DNA from: Aquificales bacterium
Lineage (GTDB): Bacteria > Aquificota > Aquificia > Aquificales > Aquificaceae
Direction of reading: 5' to 3'
DNA length: 64,000 nt
NCBI GenBank assembly: GCA_027037055.1
Contig: JALWBR010000024.1
Location: forward strand, 23,797 to 87,796
Shown: positions 1-8,480 of the stretch, one piece after another
How the letters are laid out: every line of letters begins with the position of its first letter
How positions within the stretch are numbered: the first letter of the stretch is position 1
Notes under the pieces: generated by a model
Seen by the model: only the letters and a program-made list of their open reading frames with translations
What the model was told of the DNA's origin: nothing
The model's database searches: none
Position numbers and translations under genes: made by a program

Positions 1-552
1 GGGGGTATAATCCTCTCCGTCCCCTATAAGGGCGGAAGTGAGCATACTCCTTAAAGGATAGTCCCTTATCTCATCATACCCTATCTTACCCTCTTCATAA
101 AGATTCCATGCCTCAGTAAAATCCCGGGTAAGAAGCTTTATAGTATCATCTATAACATAAATCCTGCTGTCTCCCACATGACCTATTTTAATAGTATCCC
201 CATTAAGTATTACAAAGGAAAGGGTAGTACCCATACCCTTCCTTTCAGGATGAAGGGTAATGTTCTCATCAAGGGCTTTTTTCACGGAAGAGATAAGGCT
301 ATCAATATCTCTTATACCCTTTTCATAAAAGTTCTCCCTTAAATAATACAGTACCACCTCACTTGCAATATGACCCGCGGGATGCCCACCCATACCGTCT
401 GCAACAGCAACAATGTGATTGCCTTCAAGTTCGGAAAGGAAAGGATCGCTAAGAGAAACACCGTTTATAAGGGTCTTGCCTACAAGAATTGCATCTTCAT
501 TTATATGTCTGTAATTGCCTACATGCGTAATCGCAGAAATTTTATATTTCAT
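1..552 (-). CDS. PP2C-family serine/threonine phosphatase (partial, 3' end outside window)
   Basis: The first 184 codons of a Mg2+/Mn2+-dependent PPM/PP2C phosphatase read without a stop to base 1, so the C-terminus is missing. Visible PP2C motifs are an N-terminal N-E-D (residues about 18-20, NEDA), the metal-binding VADGMGGHPAG near residues 52-62, a GTTLS segment near 110, and GHVGDSRIY near 124-132. It is a cytosolic enzyme with no signal peptide. The ATG lies in an ATGA overlap with the stop of the upstream NIL-domain gene, so the two are translationally coupled. In bacteria such enzymes oppose Hanks-type kinases or dephosphorylate anti-sigma-factor antagonists; no kinase or partner is in view. 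Family call is firm, substrate unknown. Confidence 0.93.
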   Translation of the reverse strand, partial: MKYKISAITHVGNYRHINEDAILVGKTLINGVSLSDPFLSELEGNHIVAVADGMGGHPAGHIASEVVLYYLRENFYEKGIRDIDSLISSVKKALDENITLHPERKGMGTTLSFVILNGDTIKIGHVGDSRIYVIDDTIKLLTRDFTEAWNLYEEGKIGYDEIRDYPLRSMLTSALIGDGEDYTP

Positions 553-791
553 TCCCTGAATATATGACCCTCAAGGGGCTGAACATCTATACCCTTTTCC
601 TTTAAGAAGTCTATAACCCTCTCTATTTCTTCCTCTTCTCCGTCAATCTCCACAACCAGCACACCCGTATCCTTAGTAACTGTTGCTTTTCTTATATTTA
701 GGACAATATCAAATTTCTTACACACCATACATATTATAGGCTCTTTAACGAGGTCTTCTTTGTATATTAATTGCACTCTTATTTTTTGCAT
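549..791 (-). CDS. Small NIL-domain protein
   Basis: An 80-residue soluble protein with the layout of the NIL domain (an ACT-like ferredoxin fold known from the C-terminus of MetN and from some ferredoxins): strand, PIICMVCKKFDIVLNI, a VLVVEIDG strand, EEEIERVIDFLKEKGIDV helix, final strand. Stand-alone NIL proteins are poorly characterised; the domain usually binds a small ligand such as an amino acid, and here the ligand is unknown. A Cys-x2-Cys pair sits near residues 21-24. It begins 14 bases after the GGDEF/EAL gene and overlaps the PP2C gene by 4 bases, so it is inside the cytochrome peroxidase-GGDEF/EAL-PP2C operon. Confidence 0.75.
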   Translation of the reverse strand: MQKIRVQLIYKEDLVKEPIICMVCKKFDIVLNIRKATVTKDTGVLVVEIDGEEEEIERVIDFLKEKGIDVQPLEGHIFRE

Positions 792-805
792 TTTTATTGA
801 TTATA

Positions 806-2878
806 CTACAGTGAACTGACGGGAACGCCAACATAATATCCTTGAGAATAATCTATCCCTATCTCTTTAACAGCCTCAAAAACCTCCCTTGAATTTACAA
901 ACTCCGCAATTGTTTTAATATTAGCCTTTTTTGCAAAGGAAACTATTGTTTCAACCACAAGCCTTGCGTTTGTATCTTTATGAATATTCTTTATAAGACT
1001 GCCGTCAATCTTAAAGTAATCAATATCCTTGTTTATAAGATAAGAAAAGTTAGAGTATCCGCTTCCGAAATCATCTATAGCTATCTTAACACCGTACTCT
1101 TTTATCTTCCTTATAAAAGATGAAAATTCTTCGTAATCCTTAACCTCTTCACTTTCAAGTATTTCAAAGGTAAGCCTGTAAGAAACATCCTTGAACTCTT
1201 CAAGAACCGCATATATGTATTCCCTCGTACTTTTATTAACTATATCCTCAAGGGAAATATTTATAGAAAAGTCATAATCTTTGTCACGAAAATACATGAA
1301 TGTTTTGTGTAGGATTATCTTCGTAAGTTGACCGTAGAGCTTTGATTCCTTAGCTATGGGAAGAATATCCTCAACATCAAAGGCATTGCCATCATCACCT
1401 ATTACCCTCATCAGCGCTTCATACTTCTCTATTTTCTCGGTTGTATTGTTCATTATGGGCTGATAGTAAGGTACAACCCTGTCATTGCTTATGGCATCCT
1501 TTAAAGCCCTTATAAGTTTAAGGTTTCTTTCTATCTGTTTTTTATTGTCAATCTCATAGGAATAAACAACCACCTTGGACCTGCGCGTTCTCTGGGAATG
1601 TTTAAGGGCAATATCCGCTGTTTCTATAAGGGGTTGTTTTGTAGAGATACCCGCGGTTACACTTATGGATATCTCATTGTTCTCATAAATAAATCTATGA
1701 TTTTCAACCTTTTCAATTATCTGATTCACTATTTCCTCATAAGAAATCTCAAGTTTTGCATCAAATAATATTCCAAAATCGTCAGCTCCCAATCTGTAAA
1801 CCTTCCCTCCAAGCTCTTCCGGTACTATATCACGCAGTAGATCCGCAAGCTCTTTTAATACATAATCACCCGCCTTAGTACCGTATAGGTCGTTTATACT
1901 CCGAAAATCGTCTATGTTTATAAGAACAAAGAATGGATTCTTTACATTCTTTACATCCTCCTCAAAAGAATATCTGTTGGGTAAGCCCGTAAGATTGTCG
2001 TGCCTTATGGAATACTCAAGGGTCTTCCTGAGAGCCTGAAGGTTTTTATTTTCTTTATCAAGTCTGAAAAGCAGATAAATTATGTATCCTACTCCTGAAA
2101 CAAAGGTGGTCGTAAAGAAGGCAGTGAACAGTGAAATTGTTTTTGCTTCATTGCTAAATCTTTGAGAAAAGACATCTTCAATCTCGGAGAGGGTTCGCCT
2201 TGTTTTTATTTCCAAAATATTCTTTATAATCTCCGTATAAGAATCAAAAAAGTTAAAAAAGGTATATACATTTGCAACAAAAGTACGATTAAAGGATTCT
2301 TTTTCTGGATCCTTAAATTTAAAGTTCTTCAAAGTTTCTATATCCTTCTTTATACTTAATACAAAATCAAGATCCATTGCATTCCTTGAAAGATAAATAC
2401 TTGAAACTATCTTAGCCAACATATAGGTATATCTCAGATCAGAAATATTTTTCACCGATTGCATATACCTAAGCGTAAGCAAAGGTAAATATATAGCTGT
2501 ATTTTTTATAGGTGAATTTGCAGTCTTGAAATCTTCTATATATTTTTTCTTCTTGTTCCATAACTTTTTATAAACCTTTATTAAATTCACAATGTCAGAA
2601 TACTCCCCCTTTTTAAGATAATCATCCTTTTCCAACATTTCTATATACTTATCCAACTCCTCCATATAATCATTTAGCTGATCATAGTTGTAGTAAAGGA
2701 TAAGCCCTGCTTTAAATATCTCCCCATCAACCTTGGTTTCAATTCCCTCTATTGTTTTTATAATCCTGAGTATCCTCTCATGAGAACTTATAACCCTTTT
2801 GGTGTAGCTGTCAAAGGATATAAAAAGGACGGTAATTACAACAATAAGGGCGGAAAATATGTAAACCTTCCTCAGCAT
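806..2878 (-). CDS. Membrane GGDEF/EAL protein with helical sensor domain
   Basis: A 690-residue c-di-GMP protein. A transmembrane helix at about 5-21 is followed by an all-helical extracytoplasmic region (30-245), a second helix at about 248-270, GGDEF (295-440) and EAL (455-690). The GGDEF signature is degenerate, GADDF at 364-368, so cyclase activity is doubtful and it may only bind GTP. The EAL half looks intact: EAL at 487-489, IDDFGSGYS at 601-609, KID near 623-625, and a late Q-G-Y-Y signature. The likely activity is c-di-GMP phosphodiesterase. The start codon is 1 base past the stop of the cytochrome c peroxidase gene, which suggests a shared transcript and perhaps a redox-linked input. 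The helical sensor resembles DAHL/PilJ-like four-helix domains, but that assignment is tentative. Confidence 0.92.
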   Translation of the reverse strand: MLRKVYIFSALIVVITVLFISFDSYTKRVISSHERILRIIKTIEGIETKVDGEIFKAGLILYYNYDQLNDYMEELDKYIEMLEKDDYLKKGEYSDIVNLIKVYKKLWNKKKKYIEDFKTANSPIKNTAIYLPLLTLRYMQSVKNISDLRYTYMLAKIVSSIYLSRNAMDLDFVLSIKKDIETLKNFKFKDPEKESFNRTFVANVYTFFNFFDSYTEIIKNILEIKTRRTLSEIEDVFSQRFSNEAKTISLFTAFFTTTFVSGVGYIIYLLFRLDKENKNLQALRKTLEYSIRHDNLTGLPNRYSFEEDVKNVKNPFFVLINIDDFRSINDLYGTKAGDYVLKELADLLRDIVPEELGGKVYRLGADDFGILFDAKLEISYEEIVNQIIEKVENHRFIYENNEISISVTAGISTKQPLIETADIALKHSQRTRRSKVVVYSYEIDNKKQIERNLKLIRALKDAISNDRVVPYYQPIMNNTTEKIEKYEALMRVIGDDGNAFDVEDILPIAKESKLYGQLTKIILHKTFMYFRDKDYDFSINISLEDIVNKSTREYIYAVLEEFKDVSYRLTFEILESEEVKDYEEFSSFIRKIKEYGVKIAIDDFGSGYSNFSYLINKDIDYFKIDGSLIKNIHKDTNARLVVETIVSFAKKANIKTIAEFVNSREVFEAVKEIGIDYSQGYYVGVPVSSL

Positions 2879-2879
2879 A

Positions 2880-3800
2880 TTACCTCTTAAGTATAGCCGG
2901 CATTTCCCCAGTCAGAGATTTCAGAAAATCTACAATTTTGGTCACTTCTTCATCGGTCAGCGTTATACCGAGCTGGTGGTAAGCCATCTTTTTAACCGCC
3001 TCCTCCAATGTACCCGCACTTCCGTCATGGAAGTAGGGATAAGTAATAGCAACATTTCTGAGTGACGGTACCTTATACACATTCTTATCCTCTTCCCTTC
3101 CTGTTATCTTATATCTATCGGGAAAGTAAGGCTCCCATTTATAGGGATTAACAACCCCGAATTTTTGAAAGGAGTTACCTCCTATGTTTATACCATTGTG
3201 ACATGTTATACACCCGAGCTTCTTAAAGAGGGCATAACCTTCCTTTTCCGATTCAGTAAGATCTATCTCCCCCCTTAAATACCGATCAAATCTTGAATTG
3301 GGTGTTATAAGCGCCCTCTCAAACTCAACTATTGCATCAATAACATGCTTGAAGGTTATGTAATCAACCCCATAAACTTCTTTAAACATTTTTTTATACT
3401 TATCACTTTTATTTATTCTCCTTTCCACCTCTTCTTTCGTTAAACCCATCTCTGAAGGATTCAGTATAGGTATGGCAGCCTGTTCATAAAGATCCTTAGC
3501 CCTCCCGTTCCAAAACTGTCTGAAATTAAAAACCACATTGAATACGGTGGGAACATTAGCCTTAAGATCCTCAGATACCTTGGGGGAAAATCTTAGATGA
3601 ACCGTTCCTCCCTGTTCCGGATCATGACATGTAGCACATGAGATATCTCTCTCCTTTGAAAGGATTGGATCAAAAAACAACTCCTTACCTATGAGAGCCT
3701 TTTTTATATCATACTTAATCTCCGCGGGCAGGGGCTTTATAGGATCGGGAAAAGATAAGGAGAACAGGACTAAGGTGGTAAGTATAAAAAATATAAGCAT
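2880..3800 (-). CDS. Di-heme cytochrome c peroxidase family protein
   Basis: 306 residues, with an N-terminal hydrophobic signal segment (1-16) for export to the periplasm. Two c-heme sites are visible, CATCH at 55-59 and CITCH at 197-201, in the arrangement of the bacterial CcpA/MauG family. It reduces H2O2 using electrons from small c-type cytochromes, with a low-potential active-site heme and a high-potential heme. Length is normal for the family. It is the first gene of a four-gene minus-strand operon (GGDEF/EAL, NIL, PP2C follow). A TATACT box lies about 12 bases upstream of the ATG on its strand (3813-3818). Heme attachment may use the CcsA-type system encoded nearby at 7513-8448. MauG-like cofactor maturation is possible but less likely. 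Confidence 0.93.
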   Translation of the reverse strand: MLIFFILTTLVLFSLSFPDPIKPLPAEIKYDIKKALIGKELFFDPILSKERDISCATCHDPEQGGTVHLRFSPKVSEDLKANVPTVFNVVFNFRQFWNGRAKDLYEQAAIPILNPSEMGLTKEEVERRINKSDKYKKMFKEVYGVDYITFKHVIDAIVEFERALITPNSRFDRYLRGEIDLTESEKEGYALFKKLGCITCHNGINIGGNSFQKFGVVNPYKWEPYFPDRYKITGREEDKNVYKVPSLRNVAITYPYFHDGSAGTLEEAVKKMAYHQLGITLTDEEVTKIVDFLKSLTGEMPAILKR

Positions 3801-3822
3801 AACTAAAAATTTAGTATAAAAT

Positions 3823-3852
3823 TTGCTACAGAGTACAAAGTACCATTATAAT
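3823..3852 (+). promoter_or_regulatory. Candidate sigma-70 promoter for tnpB
   Basis: TTGCTA at 3823-3828 and TATAAT at 3847-3852 are separated by 18 bases, 18 bases upstream of the tnpB ATG. The opposite strand carries TATACT at 3813-3818 for the peroxidase operon, so the 70-base gap appears to hold divergent promoters. No Shine-Dalgarno sequence precedes tnpB. Confidence 0.5.
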
Positions 3853-3870
3853 AGCTATTAAAGAATAACC

Positions 3871-5037
3871 ATGCATTACGTTTACAGGTTCAGGCTCTAT
3901 CTCAACAGGGAGCAAGAAGAATTCATAAATATACAAATAGGACACTGCAGATTCGTTTACAACAAACTCCTTGAAATAGCAAAAAGAAACTACGAGCAAG
4001 AAGGTAAAAAGTGGAACTATTACGAATACAAAAAGCTCCTGCCCAAACTCAAAGAAGAATTTCCCTTCCTCAAGGAAGCTAACAGTCAATCCATGCAGGA
4101 AGCGGTCAAGTGGTTGGATAGAGCTTTCAAAAACTTCTTTAAAGGACTATCAGGATTTCCCAAATTCAAGAGCAAGAAGAAGATTAACAGCGTATCAATC
4201 CCTCAACACTTTAAAATAGAAGGCAATAAGGTGAGAATACCCAAACTGAAGACTCCCATCAGGTTCATAAAGCACAGGGAGATAGAAGGAAAGATAAGGA
4301 GTATCTCAATTACAAAAACACCAACGGGAAAGTTTTACTTGAACGTTCTTGTGAAAAGGGAGAAAGAGCCTTTGCCTAAAACAGAGAAGGTTGTCGCAGT
4401 AGATGTAGGACTCACACACTTCTGCACACTTTCTACAGGAGAGAAGATAGAAAATCCTAAGCACCTGATAAAGACGGAACGAAGGATAAAGAAGCTCCAG
4501 AAACAACTCTCAAGAAAGAAGAAGGGGAGCAAGAGGTTCAAGATACTTGTGAAGAGGATAGCAAAGCTCCACGAGAAGGTAAGAAATCAAAGGAATGATT
4601 TTCTACACAAGTTAAGTAAGCATATAATCGGCGATAACCAAGCCGTTATAGTAGAAGAGCTTAATGTAAAGGGGCTTGTCAAAAACTCAAACCTTTCTAA
4701 GCACATAGCGGATGCAAGTTGGAGGAGGTTTATTCAGTTCCTTGAATACAAAGCAAAGCTCTATGGGAGAGTTCTAATCAAGGTGGATACGTTTTATCCA
4801 TCTTCCAAGCTCTGTAGCGTGTGTGGGTTCAAGAAAGGAGATTTGAAACTCTCAGATAGGGAATGGGAGTGCCCGAGATGCGGGATAAAACACGACAGGG
4901 ACTACAACGCAACACTGAATCTATTGAAGGAAGGTCTCACCCGCCTTAAAAGGGTGGTAGGGGTGGACTGCCCCGAGCTTATGCCCGTGGAGGGGGTAAC
5001 TATCCCCTGTGAAGCGGGAAGCCCCTCAATTTATTGA
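3871..5037 (+). CDS. tnpB: RNA-guided endonuclease TnpB family protein
   Basis: 388 residues, full length for TnpB. The OrfB N-terminal helix-turn-helix region starts MHYVYRFRLY. The RuvC-like centre is complete: Asp178 in VAVDVGL, Glu262 in IVEELNV and Asp342/344 in HDRDYNA. A zinc ribbon is formed by CSVCG (315-319) and CPRCG (334-338). The tail PVEG...EAGSP is the usual TnpB ending, where the omega RNA overlaps the coding region. TnpB proteins use this RNA to cut DNA beside a short target-adjacent motif and help keep the element in place. Codon choice (more CTC and AAC) looks a little different from the neighbours, consistent with recent arrival, but I did not compute this. The first ATG fits the family N-terminus. 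Confidence 0.95.
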   Translation: MHYVYRFRLYLNREQEEFINIQIGHCRFVYNKLLEIAKRNYEQEGKKWNYYEYKKLLPKLKEEFPFLKEANSQSMQEAVKWLDRAFKNFFKGLSGFPKFKSKKKINSVSIPQHFKIEGNKVRIPKLKTPIRFIKHREIEGKIRSISITKTPTGKFYLNVLVKREKEPLPKTEKVVAVDVGLTHFCTLSTGEKIENPKHLIKTERRIKKLQKQLSRKKKGSKRFKILVKRIAKLHEKVRNQRNDFLHKLSKHIIGDNQAVIVEELNVKGLVKNSNLSKHIADASWRRFIQFLEYKAKLYGRVLIKVDTFYPSSKLCSVCGFKKGDLKLSDREWECPRCGIKHDRDYNATLNLLKEGLTRLKRVVGVDCPELMPVEGVTIPCEAGSPSIY

Positions 5038-5041
5038 GGGG
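5022..5041 (+). repeat. Perfect 8-bp hairpin at the tnpB 3' end (right end / omega RNA)
   Basis: CCCCTCAA (5022-5029) and TTGAGGGG (5034-5041) form a perfect stem with a four-base loop across the tnpB stop codon. A second weaker stem, GGGGGT/ATCCCC with one G-T pair, lies just upstream at about 4992-5008. Such hairpins mark the right end of IS605-family elements and form the scaffold at the 3' part of the omega RNA. There is no T-run, so a simple terminator is less likely. Confidence 0.6.
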
Positions 5042-5068
5042 AGGAAGTCACTATATTAATTCAGTTCC

Positions 5069-6277
5069 ATGAAGCTGTGGGATTTATATAAAGATAAGCA
5101 AGATTTTATAGAACCTTCCCTTGAACGCATTAAGAAAGCATGTCAATATATGGGCGATCCTCAAAATAGGTTCCAATCCATATTGGTAGGGGGGACAAAC
5201 GGGAAAGGCTCAACCTGTGCCTTTATTGAAAGAATCCTTAGGGAAGAAGGATTCAAAACGGGCTGGTTCGTATCTCCCCATCTCTTAGATGAAAGGGAAA
5301 GATGGAGGATAAGGGGTAAACCTCTTGATGAAAAAGTATTAAGCGATTATGTAAAAGACCTTAAAAGTGTGTTTGAAAGGTTCAACCTCACATACTTTGA
5401 AGCATGTACCCTGTTGGCAATCAAATACTTTTCCGATGAAGGTATTGATATAGGAATATTTGAGGTGGGTATGGGCGGGAGATGGGATGCAACAAAGGTC
5501 GTTAACCCGGAAACTGTTATACTTACCAATGTAGGCAGGGATCACACAAAGTGGCTTGGAGATACCATTGAAGATATAGCAAGGGATAAACTGCATCTTT
5601 ATGTAAAAGGAAAACCGTTTATAATAGGCGAATTCAGGTATCCCATAGCGAACTTTTTAAACGGATCAAGCGATATTATTATCGGAGGTTATGACTTTTG
5701 CTGTGAAGGTTTTGTAAAAAGGGAAAGGACAGTATTGAGCAAATATCTCTTTGAAGGGTATGAACTTAAAAGTATTCCCTTGGGTATTTGGGGTAAATGG
5801 CAGATTACCAATGCATCCCTTGCGGTAACGGGCGTATTAAAAACGGTTAATGTGAGGGAAGAAAATATAAGGAAAGGTTTGGAAAAGGCAAAAATGGAGG
5901 GAAGGATGGAAATAATAAGAGAAAGGCCCCTCCTTATGGTGGACTGCGCCCATAATTCTCATGCGGTAGGTAAAGTTGTGAAGGAAGTTTTCAAACACTT
6001 CGGTAAAATTCGCATAGTATTTTCATCCCTTACTGACAAGGACTGGTTAAGTTCCTTAAGAATAATAAGAACATATACGGAAGATATATACCTTTGCAAA
6101 ATAAAACACCGCAGGGGTGAAAAGTTGGAAAATCTCGTAAGAGGAGCAAAAACTTTGAGATTTAAAAACATACATGTGCTGGAAAGTCCATCCGAGATAC
6201 TGCAGATAAATTCGGATATACTATGTGTAGGTTCAATTTACTTCATTGGAGAGGTAAAAGGGATGTTAAAATTGTAG
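5069..6277 (+). CDS. folC: Bifunctional folylpolyglutamate/dihydrofolate synthase
   Basis: 402 residues of the Mur-ligase superfamily. The ATP-binding P-loop GGTNGKGST is near residues 41-49, followed by SPHL, the E-x-G-x-G-G-R-x-D-A-T motif (EVGMGGRWDAT) and TNVGRDH. The enzyme adds L-glutamate to dihydropteroate and to folates in the cytosol. One gene of this type usually covers both activities in small genomes. It starts 31 bases after the TnpB element and is followed 11 bases later by the EAL-HDOD gene. No strong Shine-Dalgarno sequence is visible. Confidence 0.95.
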   Translation: MKLWDLYKDKQDFIEPSLERIKKACQYMGDPQNRFQSILVGGTNGKGSTCAFIERILREEGFKTGWFVSPHLLDERERWRIRGKPLDEKVLSDYVKDLKSVFERFNLTYFEACTLLAIKYFSDEGIDIGIFEVGMGGRWDATKVVNPETVILTNVGRDHTKWLGDTIEDIARDKLHLYVKGKPFIIGEFRYPIANFLNGSSDIIIGGYDFCCEGFVKRERTVLSKYLFEGYELKSIPLGIWGKWQITNASLAVTGVLKTVNVREENIRKGLEKAKMEGRMEIIRERPLLMVDCAHNSHAVGKVVKEVFKHFGKIRIVFSSLTDKDWLSSLRIIRTYTEDIYLCKIKHRRGEKLENLVRGAKTLRFKNIHVLESPSEILQINSDILCVGSIYFIGEVKGMLKL

Positions 6278-6288
6278 AGAAGTGAAAC

Positions 6289-7512
6289 ATGTATGTACTT
6301 CTGAGACAACCTATTTTTGATATAAACAGAGAAGTATCCTTTTATGAGGTATTTTTGCAAGAAAGCTCCTTGGGGAAACACCCCCCGGATATGGATCCCC
6401 TCAAGGCAACATCAATAACCATAGACATTATCACAGAACTTACACCATCCAAAGTGGGAAACGGAAAAAAAGTATTCGTTAATGTACCAGCCATATTTCT
6501 TGAAGCATCCATGTTTGAACTCTTACCGCCGGAGTTTGTAGGTATAGAGCTTGTTGAGAACAAATCCATAACCAATCAGCTCCTTGAAGCCATAAATATA
6601 CTTGTTGATGCGGGTTATGACTTATGCGTGGATGATTTCGGTTACGAAAATATAAACTATCTACCCCTCGTAAATAAGTGCACCTATGTTAAGATAAACT
6701 GGCTTCAAAGACCAAAAGAACTTTACGAACTGAAGGCTGTAATAGATTCCCTTAAAGAGATGAATAAAAAGGTAATAGTAAAGAATATTGAGACGGAAGA
6801 AGACTTCAACCAGGCATCCCTTCTCGGCTTTGATTATTTTCAAGGCTTTTACCTTGCCAAACCCCAACCCGTTAGGGATCCAAAAACCCTGAACCTTCTA
6901 AGAACAACCATAATCCAGCTGTACGAGGCAATAAAAAAGGAGGATATAAAAAAGATAACGGAAATAATAGAGAGGGATGTGGGAGCAACCTTCAAGTTAT
7001 TGAAATTTGTCAACTCCGTATATTTCAGCAGGATAAGAAAAATATCCTCGGTTGAAGAGGCGGTCAGCTACTTGGGATTAAATAATATAGCCAACTTTGT
7101 TCTGTCAGTAGCCATATCGGAGATGTTTGCTTCGGAAGAAGAACAGTATCTCTGGGAAAAATCCCTGAACAGAGCCCTTCTTGCGGAGTATCTTGCGGAT
7201 ATATATATACCCCATCTAAAACAGAAGGCTTACATAGTGGGGCTGTTTTCCCTCATAGGAGAAATAATGAACAGCAGACCAGAGGATATAGCAAGGGAAT
7301 TAAAGTTAGATCCAGAAATAATTGAAGCCTATGAAACAAGGAAGAACGATCTCGGTTTTATTCTTTCCATAATAGAACTCCTTGAAGACAGAAAGGAAAA
7401 GGATATAGTTAACAAGGTGGCAAAGATACTTAAAACAACACCCGAAAAGATTGAGGAAGCAATTTCAAAGGCAAGGGAGGAAGCGGAAAACCTTTCCTCC
7501 CTTATAAAGTAG
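6289..7512 (+). CDS. EAL-HDOD signalling protein (YuxH-like)
   Basis: 407 residues. The N-terminal RQPIFDINREV is typical of YuxH/CdgJ-type proteins. The EAL half (1-195) is degenerate: the EAL position reads EVF, and the metal-binding DD pair survives only as VDDFG near residue 110. The C-terminal half (about 200-390) is a HDOD domain, with FKLLKFVNSVYFS near 230. These proteins are regulators, not phosphodiesterases, and affect motility, chemotaxis or c-di-GMP responses in other bacteria. It is cytosolic, with no membrane segment. Its TAG stop ends at 7512 and the ccsA stop on the other strand begins at 7513. Confidence 0.9.
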   Translation: MYVLLRQPIFDINREVSFYEVFLQESSLGKHPPDMDPLKATSITIDIITELTPSKVGNGKKVFVNVPAIFLEASMFELLPPEFVGIELVENKSITNQLLEAINILVDAGYDLCVDDFGYENINYLPLVNKCTYVKINWLQRPKELYELKAVIDSLKEMNKKVIVKNIETEEDFNQASLLGFDYFQGFYLAKPQPVRDPKTLNLLRTTIIQLYEAIKKEDIKKITEIIERDVGATFKLLKFVNSVYFSRIRKISSVEEAVSYLGLNNIANFVLSVAISEMFASEEEQYLWEKSLNRALLAEYLADIYIPHLKQKAYIVGLFSLIGEIMNSRPEDIARELKLDPEIIEAYETRKNDLGFILSIIELLEDRKEKDIVNKVAKILKTTPEKIEEAISKAREEAENLSSLIK

Positions 7513-8448
7513 TTACTCTCCAGCGTAACTGTGAAGACCCGGGAAGTAAAGATTTATAGCAAAGAAACATATTAAAACTGTAATGAAGCCGAATACAGCA
7601 AGCCACGCAACCCTGTTACCCCGCCAACCCATCAGTTGTCTTGCATGAAGATAAGCACCGAAGAACAACCAAACTATAAGGGACCATACCTCCTTAGGAT
7701 CCCAGCTCCAGTATCCTCCCCACGCCTCGTTAGCCCATGCGGCACCGAGTATTATGGACGCGGTCCATACAGGGAAAGATATGGCTATAGCCTTATAAGC
7801 AACCTCGTCAAGAATGTTCTCCGAGGGCAATATCTTCTGGATCAACCTGTTGTTTTTGAAATTGGCTTTAAGAAGATACGCTGTAGCAGCACCGAAAGCT
7901 ACCGTAAACCCTGCATATCCGAAGAAAGCGGTAATAACATGAAAGTAAAGCCAATAGCTCCTGAGGGCGGGCATCAAAGGAGTTAGATCCTTGTTAGCCT
8001 TAAACATAGCAAAGGCATAAATTCCGAGAATGGCGGGTAAGACAAATATGGATATAACTCTTATACCATACTTTCTTTCAAGGAACAGATACATACTTCC
8101 ACCTATGAATGCCCAGAAGGTCAATGCTTCAAAGAGATTACTCCATGGGGGATGGAATATACCGAGATTGTAGCTGTCAATCCCCCTTTTTATCATGGCG
8201 GTAAGATTTAGGGTTAGGGATAAAAGAAGGGACAAAGTGGATATACTTGCCAACATCTTCTCCTTTATGAGGGCATTGGCTACATACAATATCGTCGTTA
8301 GCCCGTACATAAGAAAGGCAGTTTTATACCAGAATATATTATCAGGAGGCAATAAAGCCAGGACTATACTCAATAAAATTGCACCGCCGACCCATAACAG
8401 AGAGGACCCTAATATGCCCTTTTTGGTATCTATGGTAACCTCTTTCAT
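7513..8448 (-). CDS. ccsA: Cytochrome c biogenesis protein CcsA/ResC (heme handling)
   Basis: 311 residues and about eight transmembrane helices. The tryptophan-rich heme-binding WWD-type motif WGGYWSWDPKE is at 243-253, followed by a conserved His in GAYLHAR and one near the C-terminus (GLHSYAGE). CcsA with CcsB forms the System II synthetase that carries heme across the membrane and attaches it to CxxCH motifs of apocytochromes. No ccsB (ResB) is in the window. Clients here include the di-heme peroxidase and the DUF3365-HAMP sensor. GGAGG lies 8 bases before the ATG. Confidence 0.93.
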   Translation of the reverse strand: MKEVTIDTKKGILGSSLLWVGGAILLSIVLALLPPDNIFWYKTAFLMYGLTTILYVANALIKEKMLASISTLSLLLSLTLNLTAMIKRGIDSYNLGIFHPPWSNLFEALTFWAFIGGSMYLFLERKYGIRVISIFVLPAILGIYAFAMFKANKDLTPLMPALRSYWLYFHVITAFFGYAGFTVAFGAATAYLLKANFKNNRLIQKILPSENILDEVAYKAIAISFPVWTASIILGAAWANEAWGGYWSWDPKEVWSLIVWLFFGAYLHARQLMGWRGNRVAWLAVFGFITVLICFFAINLYFPGLHSYAGE

Positions 8449-8480
8449 TCCCTTAACCTCCGCAGAATATTAACCTAAGT

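Larger units (their letters stand above)
3871..5041 (+). mobile_element. TnpB-only IS200/IS605-type element (ends not resolved)
   Basis: An intact tnpB is followed by GC-rich hairpins that span its last codons and the bases after its stop. There is no tnpA (Y1 transposase) on either side: the peroxidase operon begins 70 bases to the left and folC 31 bases to the right. No direct repeats or target duplication were seen, which is normal for this family. The left end and the target-adjacent motif could not be placed. It would need a TnpA in trans to move. Confidence 0.6.

Noticed and set aside
370..567. 65-codon plus-strand frame at the left edge
   Set aside because: Opposite the PP2C gene, whose catalytic motifs are clear.
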